Source: JAEVLT01 sp044598425 (GTDB lineage Bacteria > Bacillota > Bacilli > Bacillales > Cytobacillaceae). Taken from it: a stretch of 64,000 nt of DNA. Where the stretch lies: the NCBI GenBank assembly GCA_044598425.1, contig CP172536.1, positions 3,671,592 to 3,735,591 of the forward strand. The letters run 5' to 3'. Numbering within the stretch: the first letter of the stretch is position 1; every line of letters begins with the position of its first letter. The notes beneath the pieces were generated by a model. It was not told where the DNA came from and did no database searches. It saw only the letters and a list, made by a program, of their open reading frames with translations. A program made the position numbers and the translations under genes. This document shows positions 35,515-44,202 of the stretch, one piece after another.

Positions 35515-35955
35515 GTGTATGTAATTGTTTCCTAAACCTATTTTCGCTTCGCTCTTTGTCCCCATCTCAGTAAGCTTATTCAAGATGAAGCTCGATGGGT
35601 ACAACTCGTTGATGATTCATGGATGCTCTGCTCGTTGCTCTACCGACTGAGCTACCGAGCCGTGTATGTAATTGTTTCCTAAACCTATTTTCTCTTCGCC
35701 CTTTGTCCCCATCTCAGTAAGCTTATTCAAGATGAAGCTCGATGGGTACAACTCGCTGATGATTCATGGATGCTTTGCTCGTTGCTCTACCGACTGAGCT
35801 ACCGAGCCGTGTATGTAATTGTTTCCTAAACCTATTTTCTCTTCGCCCTTTGTCCCCATCTCAGTAAGCTTATTCAAGATGAAGCTCGATGGGTACAACT
35901 CGCTGATGATTCATGGATGCTTTGCTCGTTGCTCTACCGACTGAGCTACCGAGCC
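35515..35955 (-). repeat. Three tandem 147-bp repeats, each carrying a 5' piece of tRNA-Phe
   Basis: Units 35515-35661, 35662-35808 and 35809-35955 are each exactly 147 bp and nearly identical. In transcript sense each begins with the first 27 nt of tRNA-Phe (acceptor 5' strand, D-arm) and continues with about 120 nt of other sequence. That remainder includes a possible hairpin (CCCATCGAGCTT ... AAGCTTACTGAGATGGG), before the next unit or the real tRNA. The bases GTGTAT follow every tRNA piece. No tRNA can fold from the repeats alone. Confidence 0.93.
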
Positions 35956-35972
35956 GTGTATATTTTTTTAAG

Positions 35973-36049
35973 TGGCGGTCCGGACGGGACTCGAACCCGC
36001 GACCTCCTGCGTGACAGGCAGGCATTCTAACCAACTGAACTACCGGACC
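35973..36049 (-). tRNA. tRNA-Asp (GTC)
   Basis: Acceptor GGTCCGG/CCGGACC, anticodon loop CTGTCAC (GTC), T-arm CGGGTTCGAGTCCCG, and an encoded CCA end at 35973-35975. It lies upstream of the tRNA-Phe repeats in the same transcript. Confidence 0.97.
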
Positions 36050-36059
36050 ACTATTTTAA

Positions 36060-36131
36060 TGACCCCTACGGGATTCGAACCCGTGTTACCGCCGTGAAAG
36101 GGCGGTGTCTTAACCGCTTGACCAAGGGGCC
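36060..36131 (-). tRNA. tRNA-Glu (TTC)
   Basis: A 72-nt cloverleaf with acceptor GGCCCCT/AGGGGTC, anticodon loop CTTTCAC (TTC) and T-arm ACGGGTTCGAATCCCGT. No encoded CCA. Confidence 0.96.
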
Positions 36132-36145
36132 AAATATGGAAGAAA

Positions 36146-36221
36146 TGGTGAGCCATGAAGGACTCGAACCTTCGACCCTCTGATTAAAAGTCAGATGCTC
36201 TACCGACTGAGCTAATGGCTC
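36146..36221 (-). tRNA. tRNA-Lys (TTT)
   Basis: Acceptor GAGCCAT/ATGGCTC, D-arm AGCTCAGTCGGTAGAGC, anticodon loop CTTTTAA (TTT), T-arm GAAGGTTCGAGTCCTTC, encoded CCA at 36146-36148. It is the first tRNA of the cluster. The gap 36222-36407 holds no gene. Confidence 0.97.
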
Positions 36222-36407
36222 GTACTACAATTTTCAAATAAATCCTTTAATTGGCTGTCTCACCAAATGTTACATCATTCTTGACGACGTTTTTAATAAT
36301 AACATATAAAAACTAAATTAAGCAATAGATTTTTTAAAAAATCTTGAAGTATGTTAAATTACACGTTCACAAATTTATTTCACCTGATTTGCAAATTCCC
36401 AAAAAAG

Positions 36408-36444
36408 AAAGCCTGCTCCCGCTAATTCAGAAGCAAGGCCTTTT
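36408..36444 (-). terminator. Terminator of purA
   Basis: An imperfect hairpin AAAGCCTGCT ... AGCAAGGCCTTT with a run of T on the minus strand (36401-36406), 11 bases after the purA stop. Confidence 0.7.
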
Positions 36445-36454
36445 AGCATTTATA

Positions 36455-37747
36455 TTAAATATGTCTCCAAGGGCTGCTGACAACATTTGTCTGGTTGCGG
36501 TCTGGACCAACAGAGAAGGTTGAAAGCGGAATGCCAGTCAATTGCGAAACTCTTTCTACATAATGGCGGGCATTTTCCGGCAAGTCGTTCAACGATTTGC
36601 AGCCTGTGATATCCTCTGTCCAGCCTGGTAGCTCCTCATAAACCGGCTCACATTCAGTTAAGATGTTAAGGCTTGCAGGGAACTCATCCATTATCTGACC
36701 TTTGTAACGGTACGCGGTACAGATTTTTAACGTCTCAATCCCTGTTAACACATCAATTGAATTCAGGGATAAATCGGTAATGCCGCTGACCCTGCGGGCG
36801 TGGCGGACAACAACGCTGTCAAACCAGCCGACGCGGCGAGGCCGACCCGTTGTCGTACCATATTCACGGCCGACTTCACGAATTTGATTGCCAATCTCAT
36901 CTTTTAGCTCAGTTGGGAACGGGCCATCGCCAACACGAGAAGTATAGGCTTTACACACTCCAACAACATGGTTAATCTTCGTAGGACCGACACCTGAACC
37001 AATCGTCACGCCGCCCGCAACTGGATTAGAAGAAGTGACAAACGGATAAGTACCTTGGTCAATGTCGAGCATAACGCCTTGCGCACCTTCAAACAATACA
37101 CGGCGGCCCTCATCGAGCGCATCATTTAAAACAACAGAAGTATCACACACATATTGTTTAATTTGCTGTCCGTATTGGTAGTATTCCTCTAAAATCTCTT
37201 CTTTTGTAAAACCGGTTGTTTCATAAATTCGTTCAAACAGACGATTTTTTTCTTCAAGATTTCGTTCCAGCTTTTCTTCAAAAACTTCACGATCCAGCAG
37301 ATCGGCAATGCGGATTCCGACGCGGGCTGCTTTATCCATGTAAGCTGGGCCAATTCCTTTTTTCGTTGTGCCGATCTTATTTGCGCCTTTACGGGCTTCT
37401 TCCACTTCATCTAATTTTAAATGATACGGAAGAATCACATGGGCGCGATTGCTGATGCGAAGATTATCCGTTGTAACCCCTTTTTCATGTATATAGGCAA
37501 GTTCTTCAACAAGTGCTTTTGGATCAACTACCATACCATTTCCAATAACGCAAATTTTTTCCTTATTAAAGATTCCTGAGGGAATTAAGTGCAGCTTATA
37601 CGTTTCTCCATTAAAGCGAATGGTATGTCCAGCATTGTTCCCGCCTTGATAGCGCGCAACAACCTCTGCATTTTCAGATAGGAAATCGGTAATTTTTCCT
37701 TTTCCTTCGTCACCCCATTGGGTTCCAACCACTACTACTGATGACAT
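36455..37747 (-). CDS. purA: Adenylosuccinate synthetase
   Basis: A 430-residue PurA: IMP + Asp + GTP to adenylosuccinate, the first step from IMP to AMP. It has the N-terminal GTQWGDEGKGK P-loop, GNNAGHTI, QGTYPFVTSSNP and the C-terminal GVGPTK and TTTGRPRRVGW signatures. Length is standard. A PurBox pair lies upstream at 37835-37879, indicating PurR repression. Confidence 0.98.
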   Translation of the reverse strand: MSSVVVVGTQWGDEGKGKITDFLSENAEVVARYQGGNNAGHTIRFNGETYKLHLIPSGIFNKEKICVIGNGMVVDPKALVEELAYIHEKGVTTDNLRISNRAHVILPYHLKLDEVEEARKGANKIGTTKKGIGPAYMDKAARVGIRIADLLDREVFEEKLERNLEEKNRLFERIYETTGFTKEEILEEYYQYGQQIKQYVCDTSVVLNDALDEGRRVLFEGAQGVMLDIDQGTYPFVTSSNPVAGGVTIGSGVGPTKINHVVGVCKAYTSRVGDGPFPTELKDEIGNQIREVGREYGTTTGRPRRVGWFDSVVVRHARRVSGITDLSLNSIDVLTGIETLKICTAYRYKGQIMDEFPASLNILTECEPVYEELPGWTEDITGCKSLNDLPENARHYVERVSQLTGIPLSTFSVGPDRNQTNVVSSPWRHI

Positions 37748-37834
37748 AAAAAAGCACCTCCGAATGTTAACACATTCATTAAATTTAAAATGAATCCTTC
37801 ATTAGTTTACCAACTCATCACAAAAAAATCAACA

Positions 37835-37879
37835 AAACACGAACGATTAATATTTTAAAAGAAAAATATGTTCGTAAAA
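37835..37879 (-). promoter_or_regulatory. PurR operator: inverted PurBox pair upstream of purA
   Basis: Two inverted CGAA motifs (CGAAC at 37840 and GTTCG at 37870-37874) lie in AT-rich 14-base boxes 37835-37848 and 37866-37879, with 17 bases between them. This fits the Bacillus PurBox arrangement (AWWWCCGAACWWT, boxes 16-17 bases apart), except for A in place of the first C in both boxes. Confidence 0.75.
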
Positions 37880-37986
37880 TAGTAACCTAGCACTATAAAG
37901 AAAACTCGCCGATTGGCGAAGACAGAGACGTAGTTGCACTTATGCTAATCAGAATTTATGGAGATAAATTCTGATTAGTTAAAAAT

Positions 37987-38014
37987 AGGATTAGCCAAGT
38001 GTATGGCTAATCCT
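37987..38014 (-). terminator. Terminator of dnaC
   Basis: A perfect 11-bp stem AGGATTAGCCA/TGGCTAATCCT followed by ATTTTT on the minus strand. A second perfect hairpin (TAATCAGAATTTA/TAAATTCTGATTA, 37947-37978) follows. The gap 37748-38018 holds these hairpins and the PurBoxes. Confidence 0.88.
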
Positions 38015-38018
38015 GAAT

Positions 38019-39383
38019 TTAAGCGCCTGGAGGAATAGCAGAATCATCAAACCGCTTCTCCAAATTGACAAATTTATTGTATTCCTTTACAAAGGCAAGC
38101 TGAACAGTGCCAACTGGACCGTTACGCTGTTTAGCAATGATGATCTCGATAATGTTTTTGTTCTCTGATTCTTTATCATAGTAGTCATCTCGGTATAAGA
38201 AGGCAACGATATCCGCATCCTGCTCAATACTTCCCGATTCACGGATATCAGACATCATTGGCCGCTTATCCTGACGCTGTTCCACACCCCTTGACAGCTG
38301 TGAAAGAGCAATAACAGGCACCTGCAGCTCTCGCGCTAACGCTTTTAATGAACGGGAAATTTCTGAAACTTCCTGCTGGCGGTTTTCACCCGAACGGCCA
38401 TTTCCCTGGATCAACTGCAAATAGTCAATCAAAATCATCCCTAAGCCATGTTCCTGCTTTAAACGGCGGCATTTCGAACGGATCTCGCCAACTCGGACGC
38501 CTGGAGTGTCATCAATAAAAATTCCCGCGTTCGAGAGGCTTCCCATTGCCATGGTAAGTTTTCCCCAATCCTCATCGGTTAGCGAGCCGGTTCTTAATCT
38601 TTGGGCATCGATATTTCCTTCGGCACAAAGCATCCTCATCACAAGCTGTTCCGCACCCATCTCCAAACTGAAAATCGCGACATTTTCACCTGTCTTGGTT
38701 GCAACATTTTGCGCAATATTTAATGCAAAAGCGGTTTTACCAACGGAAGGACGGGCACCCACAATAATTAAGTCATTGCGCTGGAAGCCTGCTGTCATCC
38801 GGTCAAGCTCAGCAAACCCGGTAGCAATTCCAGTAATATCGCCGACACGGCTATGCATGAATTCAATATTATCATAGGTGCGGACAAGCACATCTTTAAT
38901 ATTATGGAAAGCACCGGTGTTTTTCCGCTGCGCCACTTCAAGAATACTTTTCTCGGCTTCGCTTAAAAGATTTTCCACTTCATCTTCCCGCGTATAGCCA
39001 TCCTGAGCAATGTTTGTAGCAGTTCGAATCAGCCTTCTTAACAAAGACTTTTCTTCTACTATTCTCGCATAATACTCAATATTGGCAGCAGTCGGGACAG
39101 ACGCCGCCAGTTCACTTAAATAGCTTACGCCGCCGGTGTCTTCCAGTAGCTTTGCAGCAGCTAGTTCTTCTGTGACGGTAATCAGGTCAAGGGCTTTGCC
39201 TTGATCATTCAGCTTAAGCATCACATTGAATATCTTTTGGTGAGCTGCCCGGTAAAAATCTTCCGGGATCAAAATTTCCGATGCTAACGTTAACGCGGAG
39301 GGTTCGAGAAAAATCGCGCCCAATACAGCTTGTTCGGCCTCAATATTTTGCGGCGGCAGGCGATCTGCCAATAAATCATTCAT
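38019..39383 (-). CDS. dnaC: Replicative DNA helicase DnaC (DnaB-type)
   Basis: A 454-residue hexameric replicative helicase. The N-terminal DnaB domain has LPPQNIEAEQAVLGAIF. The RecA-like core has Walker A GARPSVGKTAFALN, Walker B GMILIDYLQLI and the arginine finger region LKALARELQVPVIALSQLSRGVEQR. In B. subtilis this gene is named dnaC and follows rplI, as here. Length is normal. Confidence 0.98.
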   Translation of the reverse strand: MNDLLADRLPPQNIEAEQAVLGAIFLEPSALTLASEILIPEDFYRAAHQKIFNVMLKLNDQGKALDLITVTEELAAAKLLEDTGGVSYLSELAASVPTAANIEYYARIVEEKSLLRRLIRTATNIAQDGYTREDEVENLLSEAEKSILEVAQRKNTGAFHNIKDVLVRTYDNIEFMHSRVGDITGIATGFAELDRMTAGFQRNDLIIVGARPSVGKTAFALNIAQNVATKTGENVAIFSLEMGAEQLVMRMLCAEGNIDAQRLRTGSLTDEDWGKLTMAMGSLSNAGIFIDDTPGVRVGEIRSKCRRLKQEHGLGMILIDYLQLIQGNGRSGENRQQEVSEISRSLKALARELQVPVIALSQLSRGVEQRQDKRPMMSDIRESGSIEQDADIVAFLYRDDYYDKESENKNIIEIIIAKQRNGPVGTVQLAFVKEYNKFVNLEKRFDDSAIPPGA

Positions 39384-39514
39384 CTTATTTTTAACCTCCT
39401 ATTCGAAGAAGGATTAAATCTCTCCAAAAAGCAGAAAGAGTGACCAGCTTTAACCGATCACATCTTATCTCTTGTCTATTTTACCATGTTTATTGATAAA
39501 ATGAACTGCCAAAA

Positions 39515-39964
39515 TTAGTTTCCTTCTTTAACATGAACATCCAGCACAGCCATTACTTCATGATGAAGCTTAACCGGAACCTTCGTATGGCCAAGGGTGC
39601 GGATCGCATCCTCCAGTTCCATTTTACGCTTATCAATTTTAATGCCGTGTTTCTTTTGCAGCTCTTCAGCAATTTGCTTTGTCGTAATCGAGCCGAATAA
39701 ACGGCCGCCTTCACCGGCTTTAGCGGTTAATTCAACCGTTACTTTCTCAAGAACTTCCTTTATTTTTTTCGCTTCTGCCAATTCTTCAGCAGCGAGTTTT
39801 TCCTCTTTCTTTTGCTGTGCAGACAGCGTGCTCATATTTGCTTGACTGGCCTCAATTGCCAGCCCTTGTTTAAAAAGAAAGTTATGTGCATAACCATCCG
39901 CTACATTTTTAACTTCCCCTTTTTTTCCTCTTCCTTTAACATCTTTTAAAAAAATTACTTTCAT
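39515..39964 (-). CDS. rplI: 50S ribosomal protein L9
   Basis: A 149-residue L9: N-terminal MKVIFLKDVKGRGKKGEVKNVADGYAHN, a long central helix and a C-terminal domain (IKIDKRKMELEDAIRTLGHTKVPVKLH). It binds 23S rRNA near the L1 stalk. The start overlaps the gdpP stop by 4 bases. Confidence 0.98.
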   Translation of the reverse strand: MKVIFLKDVKGRGKKGEVKNVADGYAHNFLFKQGLAIEASQANMSTLSAQQKKEEKLAAEELAEAKKIKEVLEKVTVELTAKAGEGGRLFGSITTKQIAEELQKKHGIKIDKRKMELEDAIRTLGHTKVPVKLHHEVMAVLDVHVKEGN

Positions 39965-41934
39965 TCCTTTTTGCCTCCTTCAAAATAATCATCAATCGCA
40001 TGCTTTAATTGTCTCTCTGCCTCATCAAGCGCAAGGCCGGTAAGCTGGGTTGCAGCATTTGTCAGATGCCCTCCGCCATGAAGGCTTTCCATGATCACCT
40101 GAACATTCACATCGCCGAGGGAACGGGCGCTGATTCCGATCATATCATCATTACTTTTGGAAATAACGAAGGAAGCAACAACGCCGTCCAAGGTTAACAA
40201 TGTATCTGCCGCTTGTGCAATTAACACTTGGTCATAGGATTGATCCTCGCGTCCCCGGGCAATCGCAATCCCTTCTTTATAAAAGGACACTGATTCAATC
40301 AATTTTGATCTTCGGATATACGTATTAAGATCCTCTTTTAAAAATTTTTGGACAAGAACCGTATCCGCTCCTTGTGCGCGCAAATACGATGCGGCGTCAA
40401 ACGTGCGAGATCCGGTGCGAAGGGTGAAACTTTTCGTATCAACGATAATCCCTGCCAAAAGTGCGGTTGCTTCCAGCATGTCGATTTTTCCCCGCTTCGG
40501 CTGGTATTCAAGCAGCTCGGTTACCAGTTCCGCCGTTGACGAAGCATACGGCTCCATATAGACAAGCAAAGGATTTTTTATAAAATCTTCACCGCGGCGA
40601 TGATGGTCAATCACGACCACTTTATCCATTTTATTTAAAAGCCTTTCTTCAATCACAAGCCCCGGCCGGTGTGTATCTACAATGACAAGCAAGGTTCGAT
40701 CTGTTGCAATTTCAAGTGCCTCTTCCGGACCGATAAACCGTGAAAGCAATTGCTCACTTTGACGGATTTCATCCATCAGCCGTTGAACCCCTGTGTCAAC
40801 TTTTTGAAAGTTCACTACAATATAAGCATCTTTTTGATTCATCTGGGCAACTTTATAGATTCCAATGGAAGAGCCAATTGAGTCCATATCAGGGTTTTTA
40901 TGACCCATAATCACTACTTTGTCGCTCTCGGAAATTAACTCTTTTAAGGCGTGAGATATCACCCGCGCTCTTACTCTTGTTCGTTTTTCAATCGGATTGG
41001 TTTTCCCTCCAAAGAATCTTACCTTTCCGTTTGCCTGCTTGATTGCCACTTGATCTCCACCCCGGCCTAAAGCTAAATCAAGGCTTGACTGTGCAAGATT
41101 CCCCAGTTCCGGCAGGGAGGATACACCAGCCCCAACACCGATGCTTAAGGTAAAAGAAACATTTTGCTTCGAAGTTGTTTCTCTTACGTTATCAAGAATC
41201 GCAAACTTCTCTTTTTCAAGTGTCTGCAGTATGCCTTCATTAAAAACAGCGATAAACCTTTCAGAAGAGATTCTTTTAAGAAAAATCCCATTATCTTGAG
41301 CCCATTTATTTAGTAAAGATGTCACTAAATTATTGATGCTTGAACGTGCTTGATCATCCATTCCCTGCGTCAATTCATCATAATTATCTAAAAAGATAAT
41401 TGCAATTGCCGGGCGTTCGTTTTGGTACATTTTTTCAATTTCTGCTTGTTCCGTTACGTCGAAAAAATAAAGAAGGCGTTCTTCACGCTTATGTATCACC
41501 CGGAATTTGCGGTCATGGAGCTTAATGATTTCCGTTTCCACTTCTTGTTTAATAAGAGGCACTAACGCTTCAGCAACATCATAAAGCGATCTTCCAACTA
41601 ATGTATCTTCATCAAAGCAAGATGCAAGAAAAGGGTTTGTCCATTCAATGTAATACTCATCGTTGATTAACATAATCCCGATGGGCATTTCCATTAGGGC
41701 TTCTTCGCCGACTCTTTTTACTCTGTAAGATAAGGTGGAGATATATTCCTCCATTTCTTTCCTTTGGCTCTGATCGATTAGAAACATATAATAAACAGGC
41801 AGAAACATGATCAGCAGGCCGCCCAAACTCAATATCCAGTTATACAAAGATAAGACGATGAGAAGCACCACTGTAACACCCAATAATCCGTAGAACGGGT
41901 ATCGGTTAGACCGCTTTTCTAAATATGCAGGCAT
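39961..41934 (-). CDS. gdpP: Cyclic-di-AMP phosphodiesterase GdpP
   Basis: A 657-residue membrane enzyme that cuts c-di-AMP to pApA. It has two N-terminal membrane segments (about 12-52), a PAS domain (about 75-150), a degenerate GGDEF domain (about 170-310), then DHH/DHHA1 with GHKNPDMDSIGSSIG and VVVIDHHRRGEDF. It sets c-di-AMP levels that control K+ transport and wall stress. Coupled to rplI by overlap. Confidence 0.97.
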   Translation of the reverse strand: MPAYLEKRSNRYPFYGLLGVTVVLLIVLSLYNWILSLGGLLIMFLPVYYMFLIDQSQRKEMEEYISTLSYRVKRVGEEALMEMPIGIMLINDEYYIEWTNPFLASCFDEDTLVGRSLYDVAEALVPLIKQEVETEIIKLHDRKFRVIHKREERLLYFFDVTEQAEIEKMYQNERPAIAIIFLDNYDELTQGMDDQARSSINNLVTSLLNKWAQDNGIFLKRISSERFIAVFNEGILQTLEKEKFAILDNVRETTSKQNVSFTLSIGVGAGVSSLPELGNLAQSSLDLALGRGGDQVAIKQANGKVRFFGGKTNPIEKRTRVRARVISHALKELISESDKVVIMGHKNPDMDSIGSSIGIYKVAQMNQKDAYIVVNFQKVDTGVQRLMDEIRQSEQLLSRFIGPEEALEIATDRTLLVIVDTHRPGLVIEERLLNKMDKVVVIDHHRRGEDFIKNPLLVYMEPYASSTAELVTELLEYQPKRGKIDMLEATALLAGIIVDTKSFTLRTGSRTFDAASYLRAQGADTVLVQKFLKEDLNTYIRRSKLIESVSFYKEGIAIARGREDQSYDQVLIAQAADTLLTLDGVVASFVISKSNDDMIGISARSLGDVNVQVIMESLHGGGHLTNAATQLTGLALDEAERQLKHAIDDYFEGGKKE

Positions 41935-41958
41935 TGTTTCAACTCCTAACAGTAGTCT

Positions 41959-42903
41959 TTATTCTCTTGGTTCCGATCGTCTCCTCAAACCAAAGCCTAA
42001 GTCAATTATACCTAATATCCCCACAAGATACAGCAATATTGGTACAAGGAAGGAAAAAACCGCGATGATAGCCGGTATGGATTTTGAAGTTCCTCTCTGA
42101 TGAAAAAAGAAAAATAGAAAGGTGAATCCTTGAAAGACCATGAACAATTGCAAAATATACGTTAAATTGGTCAAAACATCAAATCCGTACGTACCGGCTT
42201 TCGGGTGCAACAGTATTCCCGCGAGCATCGTCAGCAAATAATACCAAATAAAGCTTTTTGGCAGCGAAATCTCCCGGAACGGCTTCCAATTTTCAACCTT
42301 TATCCCAAACCTTCTGAGAATCGGGAGGGAAAGGAGCTGAATGATAAAAACCGTAAGAAACGAAACCATGACAAACAAACTTGGCAAAAGTGTTTTAATC
42401 AGTGCCAAAGCTTTCGTGAATTGCTCCAAAACTTGGTTGTTTTTTTGCTGTGCACCAAAATTCTTCATAATATCTGAAGACATTTTAATCGAATCCTGCA
42501 TCATTTTTAATAGTTCATCAATGTAATTCATATGAAAAAAGACTACCGAAACTATATATTGGCCAACGATATTGACGAGAAATACAAATGATGCGGAAAT
42601 TAAAATGGCTGTTCTGCTTTTTTGTTTTTGAATCATGTACCCCATTATTGCTCCTGTTGTTCCATAGGCAAGAGTAAGCGGCATTGCTAATAGGGTGCCT
42701 GTGATAAACGAGATTAATAAGGATGCCACAACAAACACAAGGATACTTTTCCAATCATTTTTTGCAGCAAATAAAATGAACGGCGCTGGTAAAAATAGAT
42801 TCACAACAATACCAATGACCGGAACATAAATCGTTAAAAGCAATAAAACAATAAAGGCGGCTAATAAAATTGCCCCTTCAGTCAATCTTCGAACATTTTT
42901 CAC
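41959..42903 (-). CDS. yybS: YybS membrane protein (DUF2232)
   Basis: About 314 residues with eight or so membrane segments (LTEGAILLAAFIVLLLLTIY at the start). It belongs to the DUF2232 family, always next to gdpP in Bacillus; function unknown, perhaps transport. A GTG start at 42903 preceded by AGGGGTG fits the family start (RxxTEGAI); an ATG at 42927 is the alternative. It lies 24 bases from gdpP. Confidence 0.9.
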   Translation of the reverse strand: MKNVRRLTEGAILLAAFIVLLLLTIYVPVIGIVVNLFLPAPFILFAAKNDWKSILVFVVASLLISFITGTLLAMPLTLAYGTTGAIMGYMIQKQKSRTAILISASFVFLVNIVGQYIVSVVFFHMNYIDELLKMMQDSIKMSSDIMKNFGAQQKNNQVLEQFTKALALIKTLLPSLFVMVSFLTVFIIQLLSLPILRRFGIKVENWKPFREISLPKSFIWYYLLTMLAGILLHPKAGTYGFDVLTNLTYILQLFMVFQGFTFLFFFFHQRGTSKSIPAIIAVFSFLVPILLYLVGILGIIDLGFGLRRRSEPRE

Positions 42904-43081
42904 TTCTTCACCCCTAAATGATTTCAATTCCTTTCCCTTATTGTAGCCAGATCCGCTTCCTGATTCAACATAACAGGGCTATTCCGCACGAAAACAAAAT
43001 ATTTACCTTTTAAAATATACAAAAATGCTTTATAATCCAACTATACAACTAGGAATAATGCTAATAAGGGGGTTGTTTACA

Positions 43082-43426
43082 ATGGCGAAAGTGGTCATTC
43101 AAATAAATAAAACGGGAAATGATTATTTTAAACGGGTTACCAATACTATTCTCAACTTAAAAAAAGCGCTCGGTGAAGATTTAGTTGAATGTGAAATCGT
43201 CCTGTTTGGGGAAGGGCTAAATCTTTTACTAAGCGAAGACGAGACGATTCGTTCACGCATTCAAGAAATCTTGGATCAAGATCTTCGCTTTATCGTCTGC
43301 AATAATACGTTAACGAAACAAAATATCAAATTGGCAGACTTGCAATGCAGTGTAAATTCTGCCGGCTCTGGTGTTGCACACCTTGTAACCAGACAAACGG
43401 AAGGATGGGCTTACTTAGCACTATAA
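43082..43426 (+). CDS. DsrE-family protein
   Basis: A 114-residue DsrE/DsrF-like protein (MAKVVIQINKTGNDYFKRVTNTI ... VNSAGSGVAHLVTRQTEGWAYL). The family often handles sulfur transfer or binds small molecules. The start at 43082 has GGGGG ten bases before; an in-frame ATG at 43025 lies inside the -10-like TATAAT (43031-43036) and is unlikely. It begins a four-gene plus-strand cassette with an ABC transporter, opposite to all neighbours. Confidence 0.82.
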   Translation: MAKVVIQINKTGNDYFKRVTNTILNLKKALGEDLVECEIVLFGEGLNLLLSEDETIRSRIQEILDQDLRFIVCNNTLTKQNIKLADLQCSVNSAGSGVAHLVTRQTEGWAYLAL

Positions 43427-43441
43427 AGAAAGGAGATTCTT

Positions 43442-44191
43442 ATGATTCCATTCGTTCAACTACAAGATATTAGCTTCCAGTATGATAAAGGATCCGCCGT
43501 TTTAAACCGTCTGAATTTTGAAATAAGTAAAAATTCCTTTGTAACTCTTTTAGGCCCAAGCGGCTGTGGAAAGTCTACGCTTTTAAATATCATTGCTGGT
43601 TTTTTACCCGCTTCTGCCGGTTCGATCAATATTGAGGGAAAGGAAGTAAAAAAACCATCCAAAGACAGGGGCTTTGTCTTTCAGGACTTAGCCTTATTCC
43701 CTTGGTTAACTGTATATGAAAATGTCGAGTTTGGTTTAAAAATGCAAAATGTTCCAAAGGAAAGAAGAAAGCAGAAAGTGGAGGAGCTAATAGAAATGGT
43801 TGGGCTGAAAAAGTATGCTGATTTCTCCATATCATCCTTATCAGGTGGAATGAAGCAAAGAGTGGCCCTCGCAAGAACATTAGCACCAGAACCAAATATC
43901 CTCCTCTTGGATGAGCCCTTTAGTGCGTTAGATGCACAAACACGAGATGTTCTTCAGGAGGAGCTGCTCTCCCTGCATAAAAAATTAAATATGACAACCG
44001 TACTGGTTACCCATAGTATTGATGAAGCAATCTATCTTTCTGATGCGATCATTCTCCTTTCTAAAAATGGAATGATAAAAGAAATTGTTGAAGTACATTT
44101 AGATCAGCCAAGAGATAGGACTTCAGCTTCCTACAATGATTATCAAAAAAATCTATATGAATTCTTACGAGAAGAAAGACAAACGTCATAG
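43442..44191 (+). CDS. ABC transporter ATP-binding protein (SsuB/TauB-like)
   Basis: A 249-residue ABC ATPase: Walker A GPSGCGKST, Q-loop VFQDLALFPWLTV, signature LSGGMKQRVALART, Walker B ILLLDEPFSALD, H-loop VTHSIDEAIYLSD. It belongs to the nitrate/sulfonate/taurine subfamily. It sits 15 bases after the DsrE gene with an AAAGGAG site, and powers import of the ligand bound by the next protein. Confidence 0.94.
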   Translation: MIPFVQLQDISFQYDKGSAVLNRLNFEISKNSFVTLLGPSGCGKSTLLNIIAGFLPASAGSINIEGKEVKKPSKDRGFVFQDLALFPWLTVYENVEFGLKMQNVPKERRKQKVEELIEMVGLKKYADFSISSLSGGMKQRVALARTLAPEPNILLLDEPFSALDAQTRDVLQEELLSLHKKLNMTTVLVTHSIDEAIYLSDAIILLSKNGMIKEIVEVHLDQPRDRTSASYNDYQKNLYEFLREERQTS

Positions 44192-44202
44192 AGGAGAAAG
44201 AA

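Noticed and set aside
35515..35955. CRISPR array
   Set aside because: The units are 147 bp with no short repeat-spacer pattern, spacers are identical, and no cas genes are present. The repeats derive from tRNA-Phe.
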